21,627 nucleotides of DNA from Mycolicibacterium malmesburyense (lineage in GTDB: Bacteria; Actinomycetota; Actinomycetes; Mycobacteriales; Mycobacteriaceae), in assembly GCF_001050015.1 (NCBI RefSeq), contig NZ_CVTB01000297.1, positions 1 to 21,627 of the forward strand, in the 5' to 3' direction. The notes under the pieces were generated by a model, which searched no databases, had not been told where the DNA came from, and worked only from the letters and a program-made list of their open reading frames with translations. Shown here piece by piece: positions 8,568 to 17,740 of this stretch. Within the stretch, counting starts at the first letter, position 1; every line of letters begins with the position of its first letter. Both the position numbers and the translations under genes were made by a program.

Positions 8568-10106
8568 GTGACCGAACCCGACCCGCCCCGCACCACACCG
8601 GCAGCGGACGCGACATCCGAGGCCGACGTTCCGGAGCAGTACCGGATTCGTCAGGCCAAGCGTGAGCGCCTGCTCGCCGACGGGCGCGAGCCGTATCCGG
8701 TGGAGATCGCGCGCACCCATTCGCTGGCCGAGATTCGCGAGGCGTATCCCGACCTGCCCGCCGACGCCGAGACCGGTCAGACCGTCGGCGTCGCGGGGCG
8801 GGTGATGTTCGCCCGCAATTCCGGGAAGCTGTGCTTTGCCACGCTTCAGGAGGGCGACGGCACGCAACTGCAGGCGATGATCAGCCTCAACAAGGTCGGA
8901 CAGGAATCGCTGGACGCGTGGAAGGCCGACGTCGACCTCGGCGACATCGTCTTCGTGCACGGCGAGGTGATCAGCTCCCGCCGCGGCGAACTCTCCGTGC
9001 TGGCAGATTCCTGGCAAATGGCGTCAAAGGCCCTGCGACCGCTGCCGGTGGCTCACAAGGAGATGAGCGAGGAGTCGCGGGTTCGGCAACGCTACGTCGA
9101 TCTCATCGTTCGCCCCGAGGCCAGGACCATCGCCCGCCAGCGGGTCGCGGTGGTCCGCGCCTTGCGGTCGGCATTGGAAAGGCGCGGATTTCTCGAAGTC
9201 GAAACGCCGATGCTGCAGACACTCGCCGGCGGCGCGGCGGCGCGACCGTTCGTCACGCACTCCAATGCGCTCGATGCGGACCTATATCTGCGTATCGCCC
9301 CGGAACTGTTTCTCAAGCGCGCGTTGGTGGGCGGATTCGAGCGCGTCTTCGAGTTGAATCGGGTGTTCAGAAACGAAGGTGCGGATTCCACACATTCCCC
9401 GGAATTCGCGATGCTCGAGACTTATCAGGCTTACGGTACGTACGACGATTCCGCCGTCGTGACCCGAGAGCTTATTCAAGAAGTCGCCGACGAAGCTATC
9501 GGAACACGAGCGGTGCCATTGCCCGATGGCACTGTCTATGATCTGGACGGCGAATGGCAGTCCGTCGAAATGTATCCATCGCTGTCGGAAGCTCTCGGTG
9601 AAGAGATCACACCGGAAACGCCCGCCGAGAAGTTGTGGGCCATCGCCGATCGTCTCGAGCTCGAGATACCCCGCGATCGCGGCTACGGCCACGGGAAACT
9701 GGTCGAGGAGCTCTGGGAGCACGAGGTCGGCAACACGCTGTGGGCGCCGACGTTCGTACGCGACTTCCCCGTCGAGACGACCCCCCTGACCCGACCGCAC
9801 CGCAGCATTGAGGGCGTCACCGAGAAATGGGACCTCTACATCCGGCGTTTCGAACTGGCCACGGGTTATTCGGAGCTGATCGACCCGGTCATCCAGCGCG
9901 AGAGGTTCGAGGCCCAGGCGAAGGCCGCGGCCGCCGGTGACGACGAGGCGATGGCTCTCGACGAGGATTTCCTGGCGGCCCTGGAGTACGCCATGCCGCC
10001 GACAACGGGCACCGGGATGGGCATCGACAGATTGCTGATGGCGCTGACCGGACTGTCGATTAGAGAGACCGTTTTGTTCCCGATTGTTCGGCGCCACGGC
10101 AACTAA
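8568..10106 (+). CDS. lysS: Lysyl-tRNA synthetase (class II)
   Basis: This enzyme attaches lysine to tRNA-Lys. The 512-residue product has an OB-fold anticodon-binding domain (about 55-160) with [18 protein letters not shown]. The class II catalytic core follows: motif 1 around [20 protein letters not shown], motif 2 [11 protein letters not shown] at 261-271, and motif 3 GTGMGIDRL at 481-489. The open frame extends back to 8253 through coaX, but GTG at 8568 begins the expected short variable N-terminus and follows TAGGCT. The central part, about 9361-9600, has visibly lower GC (about 56% by hand count) and more A/T-ending codons than its flanks. It is a single-domain LysS, not the LysX fusion type. 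Confidence 0.96.
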   Translation: MTEPDPPRTTPAADATSEADVPEQYRIRQAKRERLLADGREPYPVEIARTHSLAEIREAYPDLPADAETGQTVGVAGRVMFARNSGKLCFATLQEGDGTQLQAMISLNKVGQESLDAWKADVDLGDIVFVHGEVISSRRGELSVLADSWQMASKALRPLPVAHKEMSEESRVRQRYVDLIVRPEARTIARQRVAVVRALRSALERRGFLEVETPMLQTLAGGAAARPFVTHSNALDADLYLRIAPELFLKRALVGGFERVFELNRVFRNEGADSTHSPEFAMLETYQAYGTYDDSAVVTRELIQEVADEAIGTRAVPLPDGTVYDLDGEWQSVEMYPSLSEALGEEITPETPAEKLWAIADRLELEIPRDRGYGHGKLVEELWEHEVGNTLWAPTFVRDFPVETTPLTRPHRSIEGVTEKWDLYIRRFELATGYSELIDPVIQRERFEAQAKAAAAGDDEAMALDEDFLAALEYAMPPTTGTGMGIDRLLMALTGLSIRETVLFPIVRRHGN

Positions 10107-10228
10107 AACGGTGTCCTATAACGGCACCGATCAGATCTTTGTTGTACAGCGCACACAAATATGGCACATTGGTGCCGGGTTGGATACTTTACCGCGGTCC
10201 TGTGATCGCTTAGAAGGGCGAGTGTTAA
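10107..10228 (+). promoter_or_regulatory. AT-richer lsr2 upstream region with promoter candidates and an inverted repeat
   Basis: This 122-bp gap is noticeably richer in A/T than its surroundings. It holds a -10 candidate TACTTT (10185-10190), an inverted repeat GGCAC-ATTG-GTGCC (10163-10176) at the expected -35 zone, and a GAAGGG ribosome site (10213-10218) 10 nt before the lsr2 ATG. An AT-rich lsr2 promoter would suit autoregulation by Lsr2, which binds AT-rich DNA. No terminator was seen after lysS. Confidence 0.55.
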
Positions 10229-10570
10229 ATGGCGAAGAAAGTCACCGTTACCTTGGTCGACGATTTCGACGGCGAAGGTGCGGCCGATGAGACCGTTGAA
10301 TTCGGCCTCGACGGTGTGACGTATGAGATCGATCTTTCTTCGAAAAATGCTGCAAAGCTGCGCAATGACCTGAAGCCGTGGGTCGAGGCCGGTCGCAGGG
10401 TCGGCGGCCGACGCCGCGGACGTGCCGCCGGGTCGGGTCGCGGGCGGGCGGCGATCGACCGCGAGCAAAGCGCCGCGATCCGGGAATGGGCGCGGCGCAA
10501 CGGGCACAATGTGTCCACCCGCGGCCGCATTCCCGCCGATGTGATCGACGCCTTCCACGCCGCCACTTAG
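10229..10570 (+). CDS. lsr2: Nucleoid-associated silencer Lsr2
   Basis: This 113-residue H-NS-like DNA-bridging protein silences AT-rich and horizontally acquired genes. The N-terminal beta-hairpin and helix ([20 protein letters not shown], then [15 protein letters not shown]) form the oligomerisation domain, up to about residue 55. A basic linker with [15 protein letters not shown] connects to the C-terminal DNA-binding domain (about 70-113). That domain has the [16 protein letters not shown] helix and the minor-groove AT-hook-like RGRIPADV. The start is ATG 10229 with GAAGGG upstream. Sequence and length match mycobacterial Lsr2 closely. It is likely essential or strongly pleiotropic, as in other mycobacteria. 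Confidence 0.98.
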   Translation: MAKKVTVTLVDDFDGEGAADETVEFGLDGVTYEIDLSSKNAAKLRNDLKPWVEAGRRVGGRRRGRAAGSGRGRAAIDREQSAAIREWARRNGHNVSTRGRIPADVIDAFHAAT

Positions 10571-10600
10571 GGGCGCTCACCACTGCCCGGTCGCCAGGCG

Positions 10601-10615
10601 TTCGCTAGCCGCGAA
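10601..10615. promoter_or_regulatory. Candidate ClgR-binding palindrome upstream of clpC1
   Basis: TTCGC-TAGCC-GCGAA is a perfect inverted repeat with a 5-nt centre. It has the CGC-N5-GCG core of ClgR sites in actinobacteria. ClgR is known to activate clp genes, including clpC1 in M. tuberculosis. The site lies 230 nt before the clpC1 ATG and about 18 nt before an ECF-like promoter. Confidence 0.6.
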
Positions 10616-10633
10616 GTTGCCGCGGCCCGATCG

Positions 10634-10662
10634 GGAAACGAATCAGTCCATCGATGCGTTGC
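10634..10662 (+). promoter_or_regulatory. Possible ECF-sigma (SigE/SigH-like) promoter for clpC1
   Basis: GGAAAC (10634-10639), 17 nt, then CGTTGC (10657-10662) resembles the GGAA / GTT pattern of SigE and SigH promoters. The predicted start near 10669 places the ClgR-like palindrome about 61 bp upstream, a typical activator position. This is pattern matching only. Confidence 0.35.
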
Positions 10663-10760
10663 TCCCCCATAGCGGCGGGTATTCGACCCCGTACGCGTCG
10701 ATGCCTTGGGTGTCCGCTTAGAGCAGACCGGCGGGCGGGACGTGGCGCGCAGATGCCCAC

Positions 10761-10766
10761 TAGAGT
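10761..10766 (+). promoter_or_regulatory. Possible SigA-type -10 element for clpC1
   Basis: TAGAGT matches TANNNT. It predicts transcription from about 10773 and a leader of about 70 nt before the ATG at 10845. No good -35 was seen. Confidence 0.4.
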
Positions 10767-10844
10767 GGATGGCGGTGCGGTGCGCTAGTCGAGACCGTTG
10801 GGCACGCATGGCACCGACCTATTGAGGAGAGCAGGTAACCACCG

Positions 10845-13388
<2,544 letters not shown>

Positions 13389-13411
13389 CGCCGGCATCAC
13401 GCTGACGAAAG

Positions 13412-13443
13412 CGGGCGGTACCCATGCGGGTGCCGCCCGTTTT
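13412..13443 (+). terminator. Intrinsic terminator after clpC1
   Basis: CGGGCGGTACCC (13412-13423) pairs with GGGTGCCGCCCG (13428-13439), with one G-T wobble and an ATGC loop. A run of four T follows at 13440-13443. It lies 24 nt after the clpC1 stop and separates clpC1 from the riboswitch operon. Confidence 0.85.
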
Positions 13444-13476
13444 CCGTCCCACCCCGCTCCCGCTGGACCGAGTGGT

Positions 13477-13482
13477 TAGGAT
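13477..13482 (+). promoter_or_regulatory. -10 element for the riboswitch transcript
   Basis: TAGGAT matches TANNNT and would start transcription near 13489, a few bases before the first riboswitch helix at 13495. No clear -35 was seen. Confidence 0.5.
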
Positions 13483-13494
13483 GTGCGATGTTAT

Positions 13495-13567
13495 CGGCGG
13501 GCGAAGGAATCTGGTGAGAATCCAGAACGGTCGCGCCACTGTGTCAAGTCAGACCCGACGCTCGCCG
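13495..13567 (+). promoter_or_regulatory. Cobalamin (B12) riboswitch aptamer, compact
   Basis: The conserved B12-box region is visible: GGAATCTGGTGAGAATCCAG at 13506-13525, CGGTCGCGCCACTGTG at 13528-13543, then AAGTCAGACC at 13546-13555. A closing helix pairs 13495-13503 with 13559-13567 (nine pairs, one G-T). A hairpin pairs 13510-13514 with 13522-13526. It precedes cobalt-transport genes, the typical target. The segment between CACTGTG and AAGTCAG is only two bases, so the usual peripheral hairpin there is missing. Cobalamin binding is expected to lower expression of cbtBA. Confidence 0.85.
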
Positions 13568-13582
13568 TCAGCTCGGCCCAAG

Positions 13583-13630
13583 GCACGGCTCGCCGTGCGC
13601 GGAACTCGGGACGCGAAATCCCGGAAAGGA
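13583..13630 (+). promoter_or_regulatory. Expression-platform hairpins next to the cbtB ribosome site
   Basis: Two hairpins follow the aptamer: GCACGG-CTCG-CCGTGC (13583-13598), and CGGGA (13607-13611) with TCCCG (13619-13623). The second ends at the first base of the ribosome site GGAAAGGA (13623-13630), 7 nt before the cbtB ATG. There is no T-tract, so control is more likely at translation than by termination. Confidence 0.55.
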
Positions 13631-13637
13631 CACCGAC

Positions 13638-13853
13638 ATGACCTCACCCGAGGCTCGTAAGAGCCTTGCGCCCGCGCTGGATTTCTCCGCGGCCAGGGCG
13701 GTGATGTGGTTGACGCTGACCGCATTCTTCGCCCTTCTCGTCCTCTACTTCGTCGGGCTGGACCAGGGTGCGACGTCGGTGTTCGGCAACAGCACGGTGG
13801 TGCACGAGTTCGTCCACGACGCACGCCACCTCCTCGGCTTCCCTTGCCACTGA
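13638..13853 (+). CDS. cbtB: Cobalt transporter small subunit CbtB
   Basis: The 71-residue product has a short cytoplasmic N-terminus, one transmembrane helix (about 22-40) and a histidine-bearing C-terminus with His56, 60, 64 and 71 (VVHEFVHDARHLLGFPCH). This is the CbtB pattern, in which the His residues are thought to take part in cobalt uptake. CbtB and CbtA together are a predicted cobalt transporter, usually under B12 riboswitch control, as here. The start is ATG 13638 with GGAAAGGA upstream. CbtA follows after 20 nt. Confidence 0.9.
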   Translation: MTSPEARKSLAPALDFSAARAVMWLTLTAFFALLVLYFVGLDQGATSVFGNSTVVHEFVHDARHLLGFPCH

Positions 13854-13873
13854 TACGGGGGACCGACACCACA

Positions 13874-14674
13874 ATGGAAAAACAGATCATCGGGCGCGGC
13901 CTTCTGGCCGGCGCCCTGGCTGGAGTATTCGCGTTCGTCTTCGCCCGCATCTTCGTCGAGCCGGTGATCGAGCGCGCGATCGGCTACGAAGAGGGCGTCG
14001 GCGCCGCGCATGAAGCGATGGAGAGCGCCGCGCACGGCGGCCATCACCACGGCGAGGGTGTCGAGGGCTTCACCCGCGGGGTGCAGGCCAACATCGGCAT
14101 GGGGTTCGGCGTACTGGCCTTCAGCATCGCGATCGCGGCACTGTTCAGCATCGTGTTCGCGGTGGCGTACGGACGCGTCGGCAACGTCTCGGCGCGCCTG
14201 CTGTCGGTATACGTGGCGGCCGGAATGTTGTTGAGCCTCTACGTCGTTCCCGCGCTGAAGTACCCGGCGAGCCCGCCGGCGGTCAGCCTGGACGAGACCA
14301 TCCGCCAGCGCACGCTGCTCTACCTGCTCGTGGTCGTGTTGTCCGCGGCCCTTCTGGTGGGGGCGGTGTACCTCGGCCGACGGTTGGTCACGCGCCTGGG
14401 GGCGTGGAACGCGACATTGGCTGCCGCCGGCGCCTACGTCGTGGCGATGGCGGTCGTGATGCTTGTCCTGCCGACCATCGACGAGACACCGGGGCCGCTG
14501 ACCGACGGCGCGGGGAACATCGTCTACGAAGGTTTCCCGGCCGACGACCTCTACGAGTTCCGGCTGTTCTCGCTGGGGACCCAGATCGTCATGTACACGA
14601 CGATCGCTCTGGTGTTCGGTGCGATGGTCTCGCGACTGCTCGACGAGAAGCGGCGGGAGAGCATCGCTGCGTGA
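13874..14674 (+). CDS. cbtA: Cobalt transporter membrane subunit CbtA
   Basis: The 266-residue product has about five hydrophobic segments, near residues 8-29, 74-96, 104-124, 141-165 and 174-196, and another near the C-terminus (240-258). Between the first and second lies a His-rich loop, AAHGGHHHGEG, with His46, 54 and 57-59, suited to metal capture. This matches the CbtA family (predicted cobalt transporter). The open frame extends upstream to 13706 through cbtB, but ATG 13874 starts the family N-terminus (MEKQIIGRGLLAGALAG). The SD is weak (GGGGGA is distant), so coupling with cbtB is possible. The stop overlaps the next gene's GTG start by 4 nt. Confidence 0.9.
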   Translation: MEKQIIGRGLLAGALAGVFAFVFARIFVEPVIERAIGYEEGVGAAHEAMESAAHGGHHHGEGVEGFTRGVQANIGMGFGVLAFSIAIAALFSIVFAVAYGRVGNVSARLLSVYVAAGMLLSLYVVPALKYPASPPAVSLDETIRQRTLLYLLVVVLSAALLVGAVYLGRRLVTRLGAWNATLAAAGAYVVAMAVVMLVLPTIDETPGPLTDGAGNIVYEGFPADDLYEFRLFSLGTQIVMYTTIALVFGAMVSRLLDEKRRESIAA

Positions 14675-15222
14675 GTGAGGTCGTCCGGCTGACGCTCGTA
14701 TCGCACGGGCTGACCGATGCGATGTCGGCCGGACGGTTCCCCACCGACGAACCGTTGAACACCGTCGGGCACCGGCAGGTCGATGCGTCGATCGATCTCG
14801 GCGCCGTCGACGCGGCGGTGTGCGGTCCCGAGAAGCGCACCAGGCAGACCGCCGAACTGCTCGGACTGCAAGCCGAGGTGGAGCCTCGGCTCGCCGATCT
14901 GGACTGCGGCCGGTGGCGCGGTGACGTGCTCGGCGGGGTCCAACCGGCCGACCTGGCGATCTGGCTGACCGAACCGGCGCAGGCCCCGCACGGCGGTGAG
15001 TCGGTGGTCGAGCTGATCGACCGGGTCCGCGACTGGATGGACTCGGCGGCCGCTCGCCGCAGCCGGCTCGTGGCGGTGACGCATCCCGCGGTCATCCGGG
15101 CCGCGACCCTCATCGTGCTCGACGCGCCTCCGAAGTCGTTCTGGCGCATCGATGTTGCGCCGGTGAGCCGGACGGTGATGCACTTCCGTGGCCACGCGTG
15201 GACGCTCCGGTCCAACCGCTGA
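14671..15222 (+). CDS. Histidine phosphatase superfamily protein with degenerate catalytic motif
   Basis: The 183-residue product has the phosphoglycerate-mutase/phosphatase fold layout, but the N-terminal RHG motif reads SHG (Ser11-His12-Gly13). The other catalytic signatures are partly kept: Arg58 in CGPEKRTRQTAELLG, a D-x-x-x-G-W-like segment (LADLDCGRWRG at 74-84) where the acid is usually Glu, GGES at 108-111, and the second His138 in AVTHPAVIRAA. GTG 14671 overlaps the cbtA stop (GTGA), so it is the third gene of the B12-riboswitch operon. Activity on alpha-ribazole phosphate (CobC-like) or another phosphate ester is possible, as is a non-catalytic role. Its stop directly abuts the lpqF stop on the other strand. 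Confidence 0.85.
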   Translation: MSEVVRLTLVSHGLTDAMSAGRFPTDEPLNTVGHRQVDASIDLGAVDAAVCGPEKRTRQTAELLGLQAEVEPRLADLDCGRWRGDVLGGVQPADLAIWLTEPAQAPHGGESVVELIDRVRDWMDSAAARRSRLVAVTHPAVIRAATLIVLDAPPKSFWRIDVAPVSRTVMHFRGHAWTLRSNR

Positions 15223-16590
15223 CTACGCGATCGGTACCAGATCGAACGCCTGACGCACGATCGACAACAACCACCCCGCCGCGGTGGGACTGCGGTATCG
15301 GGGCCAGTTCAACTGGAAACTCACCACCCACGGCTGCCCGGTGTGGTCGACGGCGTACCAGCTGAACGTCAGGTCGCCGGGCAGGTTTCCGCCCTTGGCA
15401 CCGATGTAATCCCACTTCGACCCATCGAGGTCGATGCCGGGGATCGCGGCGAGGATCTCCTTGACCGGCGCGGCTTCGCCCACGGCGCCCTTCTGCAACG
15501 CGATGTGCACGCGGCAGATGTCATCGGCGCTGCCGTACCACTCCGCACCGTAGTTCGAGGCCGGGGTGTGCGTGCGCTGCGGATCAGGTTCGTAGGGACG
15601 GGAATTCGTCTGTTGGAGCAGTTGCGCCCGAACCTGCGGGCCGCCCTTCTCGACGGCCTGGCGCCACTGCTCGCGCAGATCGGGACGCCCCCACCCGACC
15701 GAGAACAACTCGTGCATGGTCGGGAACGGCGTCATGCTGGCCGGGTCGTGGTGGCCCGCCAAGACCAGCGCCCGCTCCACCGCATCGGTGCCCACACGCT
15801 CGATGAGGAGGTCGGTGGCCATGTTGTCGCTCGCCGAGATCATCTGTTGCGCAGCGTTTCTCACCGACACGCGGGAACCGGGCGGCAGTTCTTCCAGGCC
15901 GGCCGATCCGACGGCCTTGGCCCGCTTGGTGATCGTCAGCGGGTCCGCCCAGTTCAGCGTGCCCGCCTTGACCGCCTCGGCGACCGCGAGCAAGACATAG
16001 AGCTTGAAGATCGACGCCAACGGCAGCGACATGTCGGTGTTGGTTCCGGACACCACATCGCATTTCGACCCGTCCGGAACGACTTTCGAGAACTGATACG
16101 AGTATCGGGCGCCGGACTTCGTCAGCTCGGCGTCGACGTCCGCCCAGTCGTCGATGTCCGGCGGACGCAGGCTCACGTCGAACCGGTCGACCATGCCTGC
16201 CTCGTTGGTGCGCAGGTCGATCTCCTGCGCGACGCCGTAGGACGTCAACACCCCGACCTCGGCCTGTCCGGCGCGGATCTCGACGTCGGTCACCTTGAAC
16301 GGCCGGTCCCACCAGATCCGGTCGAGCTTCGCCGTGATCTCGTCGACCTTCTCGGGGACCGCCATCGTCCGCACTCCCACCGGGCCGATCGGCCAGTCGG
16401 AGTTGAGCATGTCCAGCGTCTGCTTGGCCCGCAGCCCCTGGGGCGTGTTGATCTCGATGGCCGTGCCGTATGCGGCGTCCGCCGCCGGCGGCTGGATTCT
16501 GGCGCAGCCGGCGAGGCCGACGACCAGACAGGCCGCGACCGTCAGCCCGAGCGCCCGGCGCGCGGTGAGCCAGGCGCTACTTGTCGGCAC
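15223..16590 (-). CDS. lpqF: LpqF-like lipoprotein with beta-lactamase/serine-hydrolase fold
   Basis: The 455-residue product begins with a signal peptide and a lipobox VGLAGC, with Cys29 as the lipid-attachment site, so it should be anchored outside the membrane. An N-terminal domain (about 45-150) resembles the ORF12-type cystatin/steroid-isomerase-like domain of LpqF relatives. A class A beta-lactamase-type domain follows with SIFK at 193-196 (Ser-x-x-Lys), SDN at 254-256 and KGG at 399-401, so the full catalytic triad of motifs is present. The substrate is unknown; esterase or peptidoglycan-linked activity is possible. The start is uncertain: GTG 16590 was chosen, and TTG 16596 is also in frame. 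Either overlaps the mhuD stop, suggesting translational coupling. Confidence 0.88.
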   Translation of the reverse strand: MPTSSAWLTARRALGLTVAACLVVGLAGCARIQPPAADAAYGTAIEINTPQGLRAKQTLDMLNSDWPIGPVGVRTMAVPEKVDEITAKLDRIWWDRPFKVTDVEIRAGQAEVGVLTSYGVAQEIDLRTNEAGMVDRFDVSLRPPDIDDWADVDAELTKSGARYSYQFSKVVPDGSKCDVVSGTNTDMSLPLASIFKLYVLLAVAEAVKAGTLNWADPLTITKRAKAVGSAGLEELPPGSRVSVRNAAQQMISASDNMATDLLIERVGTDAVERALVLAGHHDPASMTPFPTMHELFSVGWGRPDLREQWRQAVEKGGPQVRAQLLQQTNSRPYEPDPQRTHTPASNYGAEWYGSADDICRVHIALQKGAVGEAAPVKEILAAIPGIDLDGSKWDYIGAKGGNLPGDLTFSWYAVDHTGQPWVVSFQLNWPRYRSPTAAGWLLSIVRQAFDLVPIA

Positions 16591-16900
16591 CCGCAACGTC
16601 GAGGACGACCTCGAATTCGAGCAGCGACGCGCCGGTGGCCACCGGGTTGGCCTGCTGGCCTTTGTGGGCCTCGATGGCCGGGCCGGTCGCCCAGGCCTGG
16701 AAGGCCTCTTCGGACTCCCACTGCGTCACCACGAAGTAGCGGTTCTCGCCCTTGATGGGACGCAGCAGCTGAAAGCCGAGGAAGCCCGGCTGGTTGTCGA
16801 CGGCGTGGGCCCGGTGCGCGAAGCGCTTCTCCAGTTCGGGACCGGCGTCGGGCGGGACCTCGATCGCGTTGATCTTCACCACGGGATTCTGGCTGGGCAT
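16577..16900 (-). CDS. mhuD: Heme-degrading monooxygenase MhuD
   Basis: The 107-residue ABM-fold (antibiotic-biosynthesis-monooxygenase-like) enzyme opens heme to mycobilin and releases iron in the cytoplasm. It matches M. tuberculosis MhuD with a short N-terminal addition. Heme-site residues are conserved: Asn11 (Asn7 in M. tuberculosis), Trp70 (Trp66) and the heme ligand His79 (His75) in AIEAHKGQQANPVATGASL. The open frame reaches 17671 on this strand, but only the last part is this gene. ATG 16900 was chosen over ATG 16906 because TAGCCT ends 7 nt before it, predicting a leaderless mRNA. lpqF follows with an overlap. The opposite-strand hydrolase starts 54 nt away. Confidence 0.94.
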   Translation of the reverse strand: MPSQNPVVKINAIEVPPDAGPELEKRFAHRAHAVDNQPGFLGFQLLRPIKGENRYFVVTQWESEEAFQAWATGPAIEAHKGQQANPVATGASLLEFEVVLDVAGADK

Positions 16901-16907
16901 GCGCATC

Positions 16908-16913
16908 AGGCTA
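16908..16913 (-). promoter_or_regulatory. -10 element of predicted leaderless mhuD promoter
   Basis: Read on the minus strand this is TAGCCT (TANNNT), followed by 7 nt and the ATG at 16900. No IdeR-like iron box is obvious in the 54-nt intergenic region. Confidence 0.55.
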
Positions 16914-16954
16914 CCGAATGCGCCGCGGGCACCCCGAGGCACGATGATGTCGGG

Positions 16955-17740
16955 ATGCAGTCCTTCGCGGGAACGCGGGCCCCGCTCACCCACCGCGGCG
17001 GCCGGGGCCGCCCGCTCGTGCTGGTGCACGGCCTGATGGGGCGGGGCAGCACGTGGTCGCGCCAGCTGCCGTGGCTGACCCGGCTCGGCGAGGTCTACAC
17101 CTACGACGCGCCGTGGCATCGCGGCCGTGACGTCGAGGATGCCCGGCCGATCAGCACCGAGCGCTTCGTCGCCGAGCTCGGCGACGCGGTGTCGACGATC
17201 GGGCAGCCCGCCGTGATGATCGGCCATTCGATGGGCGGGCTGCATTCGTGGTGCCTGGCCGCGACGCGACCCGATCTCGTCGAGGCACTGGTGGTCGAGG
17301 ACATGGCGCCCGACTTCCGCGGCCGCACCACCGGCCCGTGGGAACCGTGGCTGCATGCGCTCCCTGTCGAATTCGATTCCGCCGAAAGGGTTTACGACGA
17401 ATTCGGACCAGTGGCGGGGCAGTACTTCCTCGAGGCGTTCGACCGCACGGAAGGCGGCTGGCGGCTGCACGGGCGCACGGATGTGTGGATCGAGATCGCC
17501 GCCGAATGGGGCACCCGCGACTACTGGCGCGAGTGGGAGGCCGTGCGCGTGCCCGCACTGCTGCTCGAGGCGGGAAACTCGGTCACCCCGGACGGCCAGA
17601 TGTCGCGGATGGCGGAGGGTCGCCCGAGCACCACCTATCTGCGGGTGCCCGACGCCGGCCACCTCGTCCACGACGACGCGCCGCAGGCTTACCGGGGGGC
17701 GGTCGAGGCGTTTCTAGCGACGCTCGCCGACCGCGCCTGA
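16955..17740 (+). CDS. Alpha/beta hydrolase (Rv3591c-like)
   Basis: The 261-residue alpha/beta-hydrolase-fold protein has the oxyanion segment LVLVHGLMGRGSTW at 21-34, the nucleophile elbow IGHSMGG with Ser92, and the C-terminal catalytic His236 in VPDAGHLVHDDAP. The catalytic acid is probably in LLEAGNSVTPDG (Glu205 or Asp213). No signal peptide is visible, so it is probably cytoplasmic. The substrate is unknown; these proteins are esterases, lipases or epoxide/C-C hydrolases. The frame runs back to 16295, but ATG 16955 fits the family start. A weak GATGAT 6 nt before it could be a leaderless -10. The gene is divergent from mhuD and its 3' end overlaps the small minus-strand gene by 27 nt. 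Confidence 0.88.
   Translation: MQSFAGTRAPLTHRGGRGRPLVLVHGLMGRGSTWSRQLPWLTRLGEVYTYDAPWHRGRDVEDARPISTERFVAELGDAVSTIGQPAVMIGHSMGGLHSWCLAATRPDLVEALVVEDMAPDFRGRTTGPWEPWLHALPVEFDSAERVYDEFGPVAGQYFLEAFDRTEGGWRLHGRTDVWIEIAAEWGTRDYWREWEAVRVPALLLEAGNSVTPDGQMSRMAEGRPSTTYLRVPDAGHLVHDDAPQAYRGAVEAFLATLADRA

Noticed and set aside
10567..10809. 80-codon minus-strand frame in the clpC1 leader
   Set aside because: Arg/Ser/Thr-rich with no SD or homology. It overlaps the ClgR-like site and promoter candidates and is better explained as regulatory DNA.
15343..16755. 470-codon plus-strand open frame
   Set aside because: It is antisense to lpqF and mhuD, both clearly real with catalytic motifs. The composition is His/Arg/Asp-rich as in antisense artefacts.
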